A stretch of DNA of 64,000 nt. It comes from Phaeosaccion multiseriatum (Eukaryota > Ochrophyta, other classes). The stretch lies in assembly GCA_965112735.1 (NCBI GenBank), contig OZ218953.1:1922001-1986000 (forward strand), written 5' to 3'. Of the stretch, positions 22,184 to 32,894 are shown piece by piece. The notes under the pieces are model-generated. The model had not been told where the DNA came from. It saw only the letters and a list, made by a program, of their open reading frames with translations, and searched no databases. Each line of letters starts with the position of its first letter. Position 1 is the first letter of the stretch. Both the position numbers and the translations under genes were made by a program.

Positions 22184-23082
22184 GGCTGCCGCAACAACCG
22201 GTACCCGGCGGCCGCATCAGCAGCAGCAGCGGGCAACTACCAAAAGCCGTCGGCATCAGCAGAAGTAGTAGTAGCAGTAGCAGCAGCGGCGGCCTCAGAG
22301 TGGCCGGCGCCCCGGGCAGAATAAGTGGGGATATGTCAGAAGTTCCCACGAAGAAAAGCAGTGCCAAGTCAGCAGTGCTCACCCCAAGCGGCGGTACGTC
22401 TGTACAAGCGCTGCAGAAGGAGGTGTCTGCGTTGCGTGCCGAGGTGAAGGAGCTCACTGCCGCCCACGCTTCAACCGCCTCGGAGCTGACTATGCTCAAG
22501 AGACTGGTGCACAGCCTAATAGGATCCAGAGGACTCGGAGGCTTTGCGGGACCGGCCGCATCGAGAACGGGGAAGAAAGCAGCAGCAGCAGGAGGAGGAG
22601 GAGGAGGAGGAGGAGGAGGAGGAGGAGGAGGAGGAGAGGTGGTAGGAGGGGCTGGAGGTGCTGCTCCCAAACCCAAGAGGGGAAGGCCCCGCAAAGTCGC
22701 GGCGGTCGGAGGGTCAGCGGTATCGAAAACGGGGGGACAAGCTGCAGGAGGAGGAGGAGACGTGACAGTAGGGGCTGGAGATGCTGCTTCCAAACTCAAG
22801 AGGGGAAGGGTCCTCAAGGTCGGACCGCTCGGAGGCTCGGCGGTGTCGAACACAGAGGGGGAAAGAGCAGCAGCAGCAGCAGCGGCGGCGGCAACAGCAA
22901 CAGGAGGAGAAGGAGCAGATGTGGCGGGAAGGGGTGAAGGTGCGGCTGCCAAACAAGATAAGGTAGGCAAGCCCCACAAAGGCCTGGGCCCGAGAGTGAC
23001 TAGCACACGCAAGGCAGCACCCCCACCATTGCACGGCACGTACCAGCCGCCTTCGTTTGCCGATACGATTTTCAGCCAGTGA
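20257..23082 (+). CDS. Plastid-targeted Cys-motif protein with AT-hook-like tail (unknown)
   Basis: Exons 20257-21106, 21534-21736 and 22015-23082 join in phase to 706 residues. The first ATG in frame gives a signal peptide (ISRLFWWLGAGVILLLSLV) ending ...TQC before FQLLPSR. A Phe directly after the cleavage site is the hallmark of heterokont plastid targeting. Mature regions include a Gln/Glu run, two related segments around MSDAEMRELVFAGEEGWMAS and SVMHDVVFRNEEGFAKTS, a four-Cys motif CPVCDSPAWDDELDK-WGMCNIC ending exon 2, a coiled coil near 22400-22500, and Gly-rich repeats with KPKRGRPRK, an AT-hook-like motif. A plastid nucleoid protein would fit, but the family was not recognised. Intron 1 holds a CTAC repeat. 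Confidence 0.75.
21300..21533 (+). repeat. (CCTA)n/(CCTT)n repeat before an acceptor
   Basis: Pyrimidine-rich tetranucleotide repeats (CCTC, CCTT, then CCTA from about 21420) run to the 3' splice site CCACAG at 21533. The repeat therefore doubles as the polypyrimidine tract of intron 1. Confidence 0.85.
21991..22014 (-). repeat. Copy of dispersed repeat at a 3' splice site
   Basis: The plus strand reads GCTGTACTACCAACTGCTAC followed by AG and exon 3 at 22015. It is a slightly diverged reverse-oriented copy of the repeat. Here it supplies the last bases of an intron. Confidence 0.6.
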
Positions 23083-23605
23083 AATGAATAACTGAATGCA
23101 CGAATATACTAAGCAGTGGAACATGAACTGCTCAATACAGGTTGAGAGGTTACGGGTGAAGCCGAGAGCGCTGCGAGAGAGGAACGGTCTGTAACGAACA
23201 TTGCCTTCTCCTCCTCCACCCGATGAACAGGAACTGCACTGACATATATATGTATGCCATATGTATATATAATATAATTGTGAGGGGGCGTCTCTCTCAG
23301 AGAGACTCCTTCATCGCATCATGACATGTGTTCAGGGCCTGATCCTGTGCGTCGCTCGGAGCGAAAGGAACTGGATGACCATCACAGCCCGAGTACCCCA
23401 TAGGAGAAAGGGAACGCCGACGCTCCCCCCCGCCACGCTAACCCCAGCAACTCCGCAGCCACCAGGAATCGACCGTCCTCTTTGCTGTCAAAATATGGCC
23501 TCTGTCCTTGCTTTCACCTCTCGAAAATAGCAACAGAACATGCCCCCCCCCCCAATGGTCCACTACGTGCGTTTCAAGACACGCAAACGAAGCATGCCCC
23601 CCAAT
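23083..23605. other. Convergent 3' intergenic region
   Basis: Lies between two converging stop codons. It contains an unusually AT-rich patch (about 23242-23281, TATATA-rich) and a perfect hairpin GTCTCTCTCAGAGAGAC near 23290, which may mark the 3' end of the plastid-type gene. No believable coding sequence. Confidence 0.55.
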
Positions 23606-23821
23606 CTATGATACCGTGCAGCACTTTCCGCCTTGCCCTGCATTTTGATGCCACATGTTTGCCTCTGGTGGTGCAGCTGAGAAAGGCTCCGCTGTGTCCG
23701 AAACGTAGCCGAGCAGACCGTCTAGGGCTTGGGAGTGCACCTGTGCGCTCTCCACGCTCTTGAGCTCTGCCTTGAGCTTCTCCACCTCTGCGTTGACCTT
23801 CACCAGCGTTGTCTCAGACAT
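23606..23821 (-). CDS. Candidate G-protein gamma subunit (71 aa, CaaX box)
   Basis: A single-exon 71-residue protein starting MSETTLVKVNAEVEKLKAEL. Its N-terminal half is an amphipathic coiled coil (heptad Val/Leu at VEKLKAELKSVESAQ). The middle is Pro-rich (EPFSAAPPEANMWHQ) and it ends GGKCCTVS. The last four residues, Cys-Thr-Val-Ser, form a CaaX farnesylation box preceded by a second Cys suitable for palmitoylation. Length, coiled coil, N-x-W region and CC-aaX end all match heterotrimeric G-protein gamma subunits, which pair with G-beta at the plasma membrane, but overall similarity cannot be measured here. Alternative: an unrelated prenylated coiled-coil protein. The ATG is the first in frame. 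Confidence 0.55.
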   Translation of the reverse strand: MSETTLVKVNAEVEKLKAELKSVESAQVHSQALDGLLGYVSDTAEPFSAAPPEANMWHQNAGQGGKCCTVS

Positions 23822-24621
23822 GGCTACTGATGGAAGGCTTCAGGTGTTGTCTAACACCTGGGGGGGGGGGCGGAAGGGGGGCAAGTGGACAAAGACAGGG
23901 GCAGGTCAGCAAGGGCCGAAGGGCGATAGAATTGCAACGAGCGAGAGCTAATGACTGCGTCAGAGCTCCCAGCGCTGCGGGACCCCCTCCGCTTCCTCCG
24001 TCCTGTAGCCGTACCGTTGCTGGCTGGTCCCTTCTATTGCTGCGGCTGCTGCTGCTGCTACTTCTGCTGCCGTGCTGAGTGGTGAAGCCCCTCTGCGATT
24101 CCTCCTGGCGCGCTCAAAGTTCTAATGGAGTTGCTGCTCTCATGCACAGTACTGCTACTTCCGGTCCCCTTGATCACTCCAGCAGCCTGTTTATTGCTGG
24201 GGCTTTCTTCTCTTTTCTCTCGTCCGTCTTTTGCTCTGGGCAACAGGCCAAAACGTCCCAGGGGGGCTGCCGGTCCCAACGAAACCGTCCGCCAACCCCT
24301 TGTACGACACAGGCGTCTGCGGAAGGCGTATCAGGGCAGAGAGGGCCGTGGCAGAGTAATAATAGCAGAACCAGCAGCAAGCGTCATGAGACTGTGAAGG
24401 AGCTTGGAAGGCGGGGCCACGAAGGACAGGGAGACGGCAGCAGAGAAGAGTTGGAAAAAAAGCAGAAAAGGATGAGCCTTCGGATTTTGGCCCGGGCTCT
24501 CCCTCCGTGACTCGTCCTCTTTGTGTGCTCGCGTTGGGGCTACCTGACTCTACTGTAGCTAGTCTTACTGTGAGGCGGGTGCTGGAATACGCGGGCGCCA
24601 GAGGCCAGCGGTGCGTCAAGC
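23822..24621. other. Intergenic region upstream of two divergent genes
   Basis: Separates the divergent G-gamma-like and kinase-HECT start codons. Open frames exist on both strands but none has recognisable motifs or plausible splice structure. An upstream non-coding exon of the kinase-HECT gene may lie here. CTG-rich stretch at about 24040-24072. Confidence 0.45.
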
Positions 24622-25271
24622 ATGAAGTTTTCAAGACCAGAGGCGCCGCCTGGACAGCAGCGACTGCCGAGGAGGAACCGGTTGGCCCCCTCTCCTTACG
24701 GGAGTCCTGATCCGTGGATACTGAGACAACGAGAAGCGGGGTGGAATGATCGCTTCTTCGTCTCCAGCAGAGGAATGAATGGCAAAAGGAAGGTACGACT
24801 GGCGTGGCAAGACACACAGTAGAGAGTTTTGGGGTGGGGGGGCGGTGTGTTGGTGAGCAGCCGCGTTGATGTGTAATCAGCGCTGCTCTTTTGCTCTCTC
24901 ATAATTTTCCTTTGCAGATCCTCGAAAGCAAGATGAAGGAGAAACAGGAGCAGGAGGACTCGCAGTCATCACTGGTCCTCCCTGACGCCGAACCGAAGAG
25001 AGGCGTGAGCGTGAAGTATGGAGACGGCGGCCGCGACCCTCCCCCGCGGCGGAAGCGCGAGCGAGCGGGTGGCAATGCTGGCCGTGGTCCGCCCTCCCGC
25101 CTAGTCTCTCAAGAAGAGCAGGCGCAGCTGCGGCAAGTAGAGAGGGCCTACGCTCTGCAAAACCTGGCCACACGTGCGTGTGTATACCGGGAACAACTGC
25201 TGATGCAGGTCAACGCGATCGTCGTCAACTGGCCCAGGCAGCAGAAGCAGCAGAAGCAGCAGAAGCAGAAG

Positions 25272-25304
<33 letters not shown>

Positions 25305-28300
25305 ACCAGTCCGGGCGGCTTAAGTCCCTCGGCCAAGCCTCAGGCGGCGCGGCTTTTGAGGAACATTTCCGTCGAGTTGCGTGAGGCCGGTCTGAGGTGT
25401 GTGGAGAAGATTGTCGCTTGGGTGCTGTGCGTCAGCGTCAACGCCGCTCAACCCGCTCGGTTTTTATGGCACGGCCAGGACTATCTCTCCAAGATGCACT
25501 CAGACATGGACTTTGTGCTGCTTCAAATCGGCACAGAGGCATCCACCATTGGCAACTTTGGGCGGGGAAACCCCCTCCTTCTCTCCAGGGAGGAGCTCAC
25601 GACCAAATCAAAGGGGAGACTTGGGAGGGCGGCCGCAGCGACCTTCGTCATAATGGATGTGGTCAAGAGGCAACGCATGAACCGGGTGGAGGACTCATCG
25701 TCTTCTTCCCCACCGAAGCAGCCCGTTCAGCAAGCGCCTCCTCCTCCTGCCCCTAAGGGCACGAGAGGTAGCGGCGAACAGGAGAGTGGTGGTGCGACTG
25801 CGGTAGATGAGAATGCCCCCCGGGCTAGTCCGAAGAAGCGAAGAGCGTCTCTTAAAGTGGCGAAGGATGACTCCCGCGCTTTGCCGAATGTAGGGGGGAA
25901 GACAAAGACAGCAGCCGCAGCCCCCCCCAGGAGGAGGGGCAGTGTAAAATCCTCCCTTTCGCCGGGTAAGAAGAAGGCAGCGGCACCCACAACCGCAGCA
26001 GAAGCAGCAGCAGCAGCGGCAGCAGAAAGGAGAACAGTAGGAGACATGAGGGCAGCGGCAGAGAGGAGGGCAGTTGTCGATAAGAGGAAGAGGAAGGAGG
26101 CGGAAGATGCGGCGAGGGTGGCAGAGGCTGCCAAAGCGGAGGCCAGGGTGCTCGCTCAGGCCGAGGAAGTAGCAGCAGCAACAGCAGCAGTAGCAGCAGC
26201 AGCAGTTGGTGATACAGAAGCGAGTCAGAGGCAGGGTGTCCATAACCTGGCGTCCTCTTCGACGACTTCGGAGGATACCCCGCCCGAGGAGATCTGTGAG
26301 CTGGAGAAGGGTGACAAGACGCCAACCCAAGGCAAACTCCAGCAGCAAGGAGAAGGAGAAGAAGGACAAGGGGTGGTGGAGGAGATAGGCGAGGAGGCCG
26401 AGGCAGATAACTGCGGCTTCGAGGAGCTCGACATGGTCGGGGAGGGTGCGTTTGGATGGGTACACATGTGCAGAGTCACGCCAAAGAATACGCTCCTGGG
26501 CCCGGAGTATCAAGGCCAGATTGTGGCTGTCAAGACCTTCAAGCCCGCCGAAGAGGGGGACGACGAGGAGACGCAGGCGCACCTAGAGCACACACAAAGG
26601 AGGGAGCTTGCCCTCTGCCAGGAGATTAGTCATAAGAACATCATCAAGACGCTGGGGGTCATGCAGCAGCAGGGGCAGCAGCAGCGGCGGAAGAGGCAGC
26701 AGCGACAGCAGCAGCAGCAGCAGCAGTTGGTGATACAGCAGCCGCGGCAGGCGTTCGTTGTGTTTGACTACATGCCCTCCAACGCCCTGGACGTACTCAA
26801 GGGCCTGGGAAGGCAGCAGATGGCAAAGGAGGACGTGTGCTCTCTCACACTACAGCTGCTCCAGGCCCTCTCCTATCTCCACAAGCGAGGCATCATCCAT
26901 AGAGACATTAAGCCAGAGAACCTTTTGGTGGACATGTCACAGCGGCCCCCCTTGCTCAAAATCTGCGACTTTGGGGCGGCGAGGCACCTGCCCATAGGAA
27001 GCAGCGAGCTGACGGCAGGGAGACAACCGTCCAGAGTCAGTGTTAGTGCCAACTCCGAAGGCGGCGGCAGCGGTGGCTTGGGAAGCCTGACGCACTACGT
27101 AGGGTCTCGCTGGTACCGCGCTCCGGAGATGCTTGCGAATGCGACGGTCTACGGGGCAGGGGTGGATGTGTGGGCGGGGGCGTGTCTCATTGCCGAGCTG
27201 AGCACCGGTGAGGCCCTCTTTGAAGGCGATGATGAGAGTGAAATGGTCCTCGCAATGGTGGGGCTGCTGGGCCCGCTGCCCTACTCGCAAGCCAAGCGTT
27301 TGCTACGAGGGGGCATTGAGCGAGAGGCTGTCTTCCCTCCGCAGCAGGAGAGCAAGGGGCCAGCGCGGACGATTGAGAATCTCTTTAGACAAAGGCTGGG
27401 GGCCGAGGGCGTGTCGCTACTGCGAGGGATGCTCGTCTATGACGTTTCCATGCGGCTGAGCGCGAGAGATTGCGTTCAGCACTCCTTCTTCTTCCCCCCT
27501 GCCGCGCCCCTGTTGGCCGGAGAGGAGAGGAGCACCAGTGCCAGTGCAAGCAGCAGCATTGGTGAAGGCGCAAGTGGAGGTGGTGGGGGCTTATGTGCTT
27601 CTACTGCTGCCGTCGCGCCTTCCCCTCCCGCTCCTGCTGTCAGGACGACGACGCTCGATCAAGAGGCGCCACAGCAGCGAAGCTTACGGGGTTCCTTCTC
27701 GGGGCAGCAGCTGGAGGAGGAGGGGGACGATAACACGGTCATCTCGGGCATCACAACAGCGAAGGAGTCACTGTATGGCGACGACGACTTCGAAGCGGAC
27801 GATGATGACGCGTACGAGGAAGAGGAGTTCGATGATGGAGACGGAGAGGAGGAAGAAGAAGGGGGGCGAGGCGACAACGACTTGAAGGACAAGAAGGAGG
27901 GGGGGGGGGGGTCCGAGCGGACAGTAGGGACGGTGCACGAGAGTGAAGCACCCACGGCAGCAGAAGAAGCAAAGGAGGAGGAGGACATCCAGGACAAACA
28001 GGAGGAGGAGGAACAGAAGGAGGAAGAAAGCCGCGCTGCTACAGCTGCTGTGCGTGGTCCTGCTGCTGGTACTGCCTCTGCTGTGGCGGTGGCTGCTACT
28101 GATACTGCCCCTCTGCCCTGGCACCTCTTGTCACGCAACGGCTTCGACACGAGTACGCTGCAGAAGGCAGCAGAGGGCGGTGGGAGGGGTGGCCAGAACG
28201 CTTCTGCGCTGAGCCAGGGCGTGCGCCAGGCGCTAGAGTCAAGTCTCATCACCGAGGCTGAGTGGCACTCGTTTGGAGCCGCAGCAGCAGTGTCATTGGC

Positions 28301-31300
28301 AGAAGCAGCGCCGGAGGGGCAGCAGGGGGAGTGCAACGCGCAGTGGGAAGAGGCATTGAAGGAGGTAGTGGAGCAGCAGATACGCCCTCGGGTCCAGGCC
28401 TACTTGCACAAGAGTAGTAATAGTAGTAGTAGTAGTAGTAGTAGTAGCAGTAGTAGAGCAGCAGGAGGGAGCAGTAGCAACACCAGCAGCAACGGCGGCA
28501 AGGGGAAGACGCTCGTCCAGTGCGCAGATGAAGTGAGGAAGGCGAATGTAGGGGGTGAGGCCTCGTCTACCCTTCTGCGGCGCACGGCGAAGCTTCTACG
28601 GAACTTGGGCGGGCACTGCGACAGCCTCGCTATGAACCAACTTCTCTTCTCTCTGTCCGAGAGGCTCAGAGACGTCAACGTACCTGTGGCGGAGCGCGCC
28701 AAGGGGGCGGAGGGTGTTCTCCTGGCTGTCGTCGGCAAGTCAAATTGCCGTACAGCGAGGGACGAGAGGAGGTTGCTGGACGGGGTGGTGCCTACGATTG
28801 TCTCTCCTTCCGGGAAGGCCCTGTTGGCTCAAGCGGCGGTCCTCAGCAGCGCCACGAAGCGTGTTGACGTGGTGTTGTCGTCGAGAAGCAATGTGTTGGA
28901 GGATACAGAAGCGGCCTTTACAGCGCAAGGACTACTGCCCGCCAAGGCTCCGCTGTTGACACCTCACAACATTGTCTTGAATGCCTACTTCCGCTCCTCG
29001 TATGGGCACAAGCGAGTGAGGGGAGAGACAGTGGAGGAAGGGGAGGGTCTGGGCCCGCGTAAGGAGCTCTATGCCCTCCTGTCACAGAGTCTGTGCTCGG
29101 GCTGGAAGGGCGAGAGGCAGCTCATGTCCGGCGGCGGCGGCAGCTACTACTCACAAGACGGCATCACTGCTTCCGCCCAGGAGGGCACTGCCGAGGTTTT
29201 GATATCGATTAACAGTAAGTCATCGAAAGAGCAGCAGACACAGGGAGTGCGAGAGGGCATGCAGCTGCGACTCGCAGACGGCGTGACGACGCGGACTATC
29301 ACCAAGGTGTACCGCGGAGGGGGTGAAGGCGGAGGAGGAGGCGGGGGAGGAGGAGGCAACAAGATCCGGGCTCGCGTCAGCGCCATGTGGGAGAGCAGCT
29401 TCGAGGGCAGTGCGACAGTGCTGTTGGAGCCTCAACAGGCGCTACTCAAGTATCACCAAGCAAGCGAGGCGTGTTGGCTCAACACTACTCTGTCGGAGTC
29501 CCCGGCGATGCTCCGCCGGTTGGAGATGTTGGGTATCGTATTGGGGCTCTCGCTGGTGAACCAATGTCAGGTGGGCGTGGCTCTACCCTTGCTCTTCTTC
29601 GAACTGTTACTGCGACAAGCCGCCAGCGCCGACGACAAGGACAACGACAACGACGACTGCTCGGTAGGGTCGCAAGCAACCATAGCAACGCTCGAGAAGG
29701 TGCCTTTGTCCGCCATCTTGGCCCTGGACCCATCCATCCTACAGAGTTTCGACAAGGTTAGAGCAATGTCCCCCCCAGAGTTGCGTCAGCTCTTGGCGGC
29801 GGAGGGGCTTCCCTCAGACACCCCTGTGGAGGTCTATCTGCAGCGCTCGGCGAGGGAGACCTTCGTGGAGCCCGTGCTGTGGCAAGTGCGCGCCATTCGC
29901 AGGGGGTTCGAGTCCGTGCTCCCGCTCCACAAAACTCCGGGCGGCCTGTGGGCGGCCGTCGCTCCTGCTGCTCATGGTGGTAGCGGTGCTGAGGATGGTG
30001 GTCTATGGACATTGACGGCTCGTGACATGCGATACATGTGTTGCGGCACCGGCGGCGAGGGACGGCAGCCTGGACAGCCGGGACAGCAGCAGCAAGCAAA
30101 AGACTTTGATTTCCGGGCTGTGTTTCGATTGCACGAGGAAGAGGAGCTCCGAGAGACTCTCCCATTGCGAGAGGTGCTGTGGAAGGTGGTGCAGGAGGGG
30201 CTCACTGCAGCAGAGAGGCGAGGGCTTTTGCTCTTCATCACGGGGGTGTCTTCGCTTCCTGAGCCCCAGACGGAGAGGCTAAGCATCGAAATGCCCTTCA
30301 CGGCCTACGGTGCCACGGAGCAAGCCCGTCTTTTGCAGCAAATCCCCACCTCCCACACATGCGACAACATTCTGGAGCTGCCCAACTACTGGACTGCGCT
30401 ATTGCATCGGGACAAGCTGCCCGTGGGGCCCAGCGCCACCACGAAGCCCCTCAAGCTCAATGTGGAGAAGCGTCTCCGAGAGGAGCTCGAAGGAATTCTC
30501 CTGGCGAAGCTCCGTGTGGCAGTGGCCAACGCTTCGGGTGGATACGGTCTGGATGGCCTGGCTACTGCTGCTGCGCCCCCTGCCCTTGCTACTGCTAGTA
30601 CTACTGCTGCTGCTCCTGCTGCTGCTGTTGGTGCCTCCACTCCCTCTGTCCGTGAGGAAGGAAGAGGCTCTAGCTCCGGCTCAGGGTTGATGCCACCGGC
30701 CGCCCAAGCAACAGCCGGGGCAGCAGCAGCACCAGCAGCAGGGCTAGGGGCAGCATCCACAAGAAATGCCGCGAAGCATGCCGAGAGGAGGAGCAGCAGC
30801 AGTCTGTCCGACTCCGACGATGGGATGCTGGACATTCCCACTCTCGCTGACGCCTCGGAGGACGGGAAGAGTACGTCCAAGGGGCTGGCAGCGGCAGCGG
30901 CTGCCACCACCACCTTTGGAGGAGACGCAGAGGATGACGTGGACAGCGAAGACGACGACGATTTTTTGAACTTTGTGCAAAAGGAGAAGCAGAAGCGCAA
31001 GCAGTCGGTAGACGGAGCTGCCGATAGTATCGGTGCCGATGTCAATGCCGATGCCGCTGCCGCTGCGTCGTCTGGCGTCACAAAGGCGGCGCTAGAGGCA
31101 AAACCAAAGCCAGAGTCAGCAAGCGGGAGGGAGGGAAAGGACACCACGCAGCAGCAGGAGGAGACAAGGAAGGGCAAGAGCTACTACGGCGACGAAAACG
31201 ACCCTGACATTATGTACGACGACACATACGACCCCTCGGAAACCGTTGGGGGCTCCAAGTTGGACATGGCTGACGTGCCCATCAATGACTTACTCGTGAC

Positions 31301-31406
31301 CAAGCCTAGAGAGGCCGACACGAGTGACGAGGAGGAGGAGGAGGGGGGCCCTCGCAGCGGAGGAGGGTACTCTTTTAGCTTCGACGAAGACGTTCTCGAG
31401 CTATAA
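24622..31406 (+). CDS. Protein kinase - HECT E3 ubiquitin ligase fusion
   Basis: Exons 24622-24792 and 24918-31406 join in phase to 2,219 residues. The kinase domain spans about residues 558-915: glycine loop GEGAFGWV (565-572), catalytic Lys596 in VAVKTF, HRDIKPEN (718-725), DFG (741-743) and GSRWYRAPE (786-794), so it should be active; the WYRAPE box and VDVWAGACLIAEL place it in the CMGC group near CDKL/MAPK. The HECT domain spans about 1412-1937: RGETVEEGEGLGPRKELYAL, LGIVLGLSLVNQCQVGVALP, AERRGLLLFITGVSSLP and PTSHTCDNILELPNY with catalytic Cys1872. Acidic and Gln/Ala-rich linkers separate them. A single 6.5-kb open frame encodes both, so this is not a mis-joined model. It should phosphorylate and ubiquitinate targets; which is unknown. 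The ATG choice is tentative. Confidence 0.9.
26194..26217 (+). repeat. Copy of dispersed repeat, AVGDT frame
   Basis: Reads AGCAGCAGTTGGTGATACAG and encodes AAAVGDTE in the kinase-HECT protein, about 520 bp before a second copy in another frame. Confidence 0.8.
26718..26742 (+). repeat. Copy of dispersed repeat, QQLVIQQ frame
   Basis: Reads CAGCAGTTGGTGATACAGCA and encodes QQQLVIQQ as an insert inside the kinase N-lobe, between the KNIIKTLGV and QAFVVFDYMP segments. Confidence 0.8.
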
Positions 31407-31543
31407 CAAAATACGACAGATAAATACAACCCTCTCACTCACAAGACAATGTGACACACAGAGATACGCGATCGCAAATTTTTATGTAAGTACGAGAGAG
31501 GGAGCAAGGGGGAGCCTTGCCAGACGACAGACTATGTTCAATA
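31407..31543. other. Short convergent 3' intergenic region
   Basis: The 137 bp between the stop codons of the kinase-HECT gene (plus) and the Cys-rich secreted protein gene (minus). Nothing but 3' ends can be placed here. Confidence 0.6.
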
Positions 31544-32614
31544 CTATGCTTGCTGTACACGCTCTTGGTCATCCCAGTCTTCTGCAGAGTCTTCTTCCTC
31601 CTCGTCCTCGTCTTCCTGCTCCTCTTGCTCTTCCTCCTCCTCCTCCTCCTCCTCTCCCACCGCACTCGCGTCCTCAGATTGGGGCTTCTGTGCGTCGCTC
31701 TGGTCATTCACCTCCAGGGAGCTGCTGCTCCTAGACGCCTGCAGTCAGGTTTGAGACCATCACAATGGGGAGAGAGGAGGGCATCAGTAGGAAGGTTCCG
31801 TATACCCTTTGGAACTACCACACCCTTTACTCTGGAAACATCAGTTCAAAGGAGCGAGCGCCGCCTGGAACTATCCTTCTCTCTTCCCTTCCTTCTAAGA
31901 TGAGTACGGCCCATATCACAGGGTAGACAAGGCAAAGAAGGACACGCCATGATGCCATGCCGGTACTGTGCCTTCTTAAAGACCTGTCCCGGAGCAACAG
32001 AGACAGGAAAACGAAACAACTCACCTTGGATAGCCGATAAGACCTCTTGTAGCAATTGGCGAACTTCCGCTTTCGCTCAGAGTCAATTTCTCCGTCCTCG
32101 AGCTATTGGGCAGGCGGCAACAGGAGTAGGGAGCAAGAGACAAACAAAGTGTCCGTCAGTTTTCAAGTGCCTCTTTCCCCCGTTCCCTTCTCTGCAGCGG
32201 CAGCAGCGCAGCAGTAGCAGCAGAAGCAGCAATGCTGCGAATGTCTCGAAGTTCTCACCGGTTCGGCCGCATAGATCTGCTCATAGCACTCCTGCGACAC
32301 GCATCGATTGACGCAGTTTTGCGCCTCGTCGGGCACGAAGGGAGCGCACTCAGGGCTCATGGCGCACTCGCTTTTCCGGTCCCGAAAGCTCCGGTCGCCC
32401 TGCGGAGATAATAGCAGACTTAGCAGCAGCCAGTAGAGCTCAGACGAAGCACAGCTGAGAGAAGAGAGGGAAAGAGAAAGTGGAGGAGGAAGCGCCTTAC
32501 CATTTTGCGCGACTTTCCTTGAACTATGTGCGGACCTGCCAACATAACTAGGCTGATGAAGAACAACAGCGCTCTTTTTGAAGCTGACGCCCCCTTCCGT
32601 CGCTTGAATGACAT
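31544..32614 (-). CDS. Small secreted or ER-lumenal Cys-rich protein (unknown family)
   Basis: Exons 32614-32501, 32399-32259, 32102-32025 and 31738-31544 join in phase 0 at every junction to 175 residues. An N-terminal signal peptide or anchor (RALLFFISLVMLAGPHIVQG) is followed by a Cys-rich core with spacing ECAMSPECAPFVP, NCVNRCVSQECYEQIYAAEP and LEDGEIDSERKRKFANCYKR. The tail is acidic, ending DWDDQERVQQA. I recall uncharacterised plant and animal proteins with the same C-V-x-x-C-V-S-x-x-C-Y and G-E-I-D signature, but cannot name the family securely. Disulfide-bonded and lumenal by inference. Start chosen as the ATG that gives the signal peptide. Confidence 0.7.
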
Positions 32615-32894
32615 GATAAGGAGGGACAAAGGGAGATGGAGGAGAGGCAGGTGGGAGTTTTGTGGAGCATGTGGTTCTCCGCTCCCTCAATTGGCGATGT
32701 CATCAACCTGTCCTCCTATAAAGTCAATAAAGTCCTCTTCTCTCTTCCGCCTCCCTTCATACACACGCTCTCTAATTACAACACGATATGATATTTATAT
32801 CTCTTTAAATACTACGTACAGACACAGTGAGTGCGCGTGTGTATGTGTGTGTTTGTTTCTTGTTTGTGACAACGATAAGGACGAGTATGTTGTA
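32615..32894. other. Intergenic gap between two minus-strand genes
   Basis: Promoter side of the Cys-rich secreted protein gene and 3' side of the kinase-like gene. AT-rich around 32760-32815, with a TATAAA-type sequence at about 32716 on the plus strand. No gene seen. Confidence 0.45.

Noticed and set aside
24191-24817. 208-codon minus-strand frame opposite the kinase-HECT first exon
   Set aside because: No motif, composition like random GC-rich sequence, and it overlaps the phase-consistent plus-strand exon.
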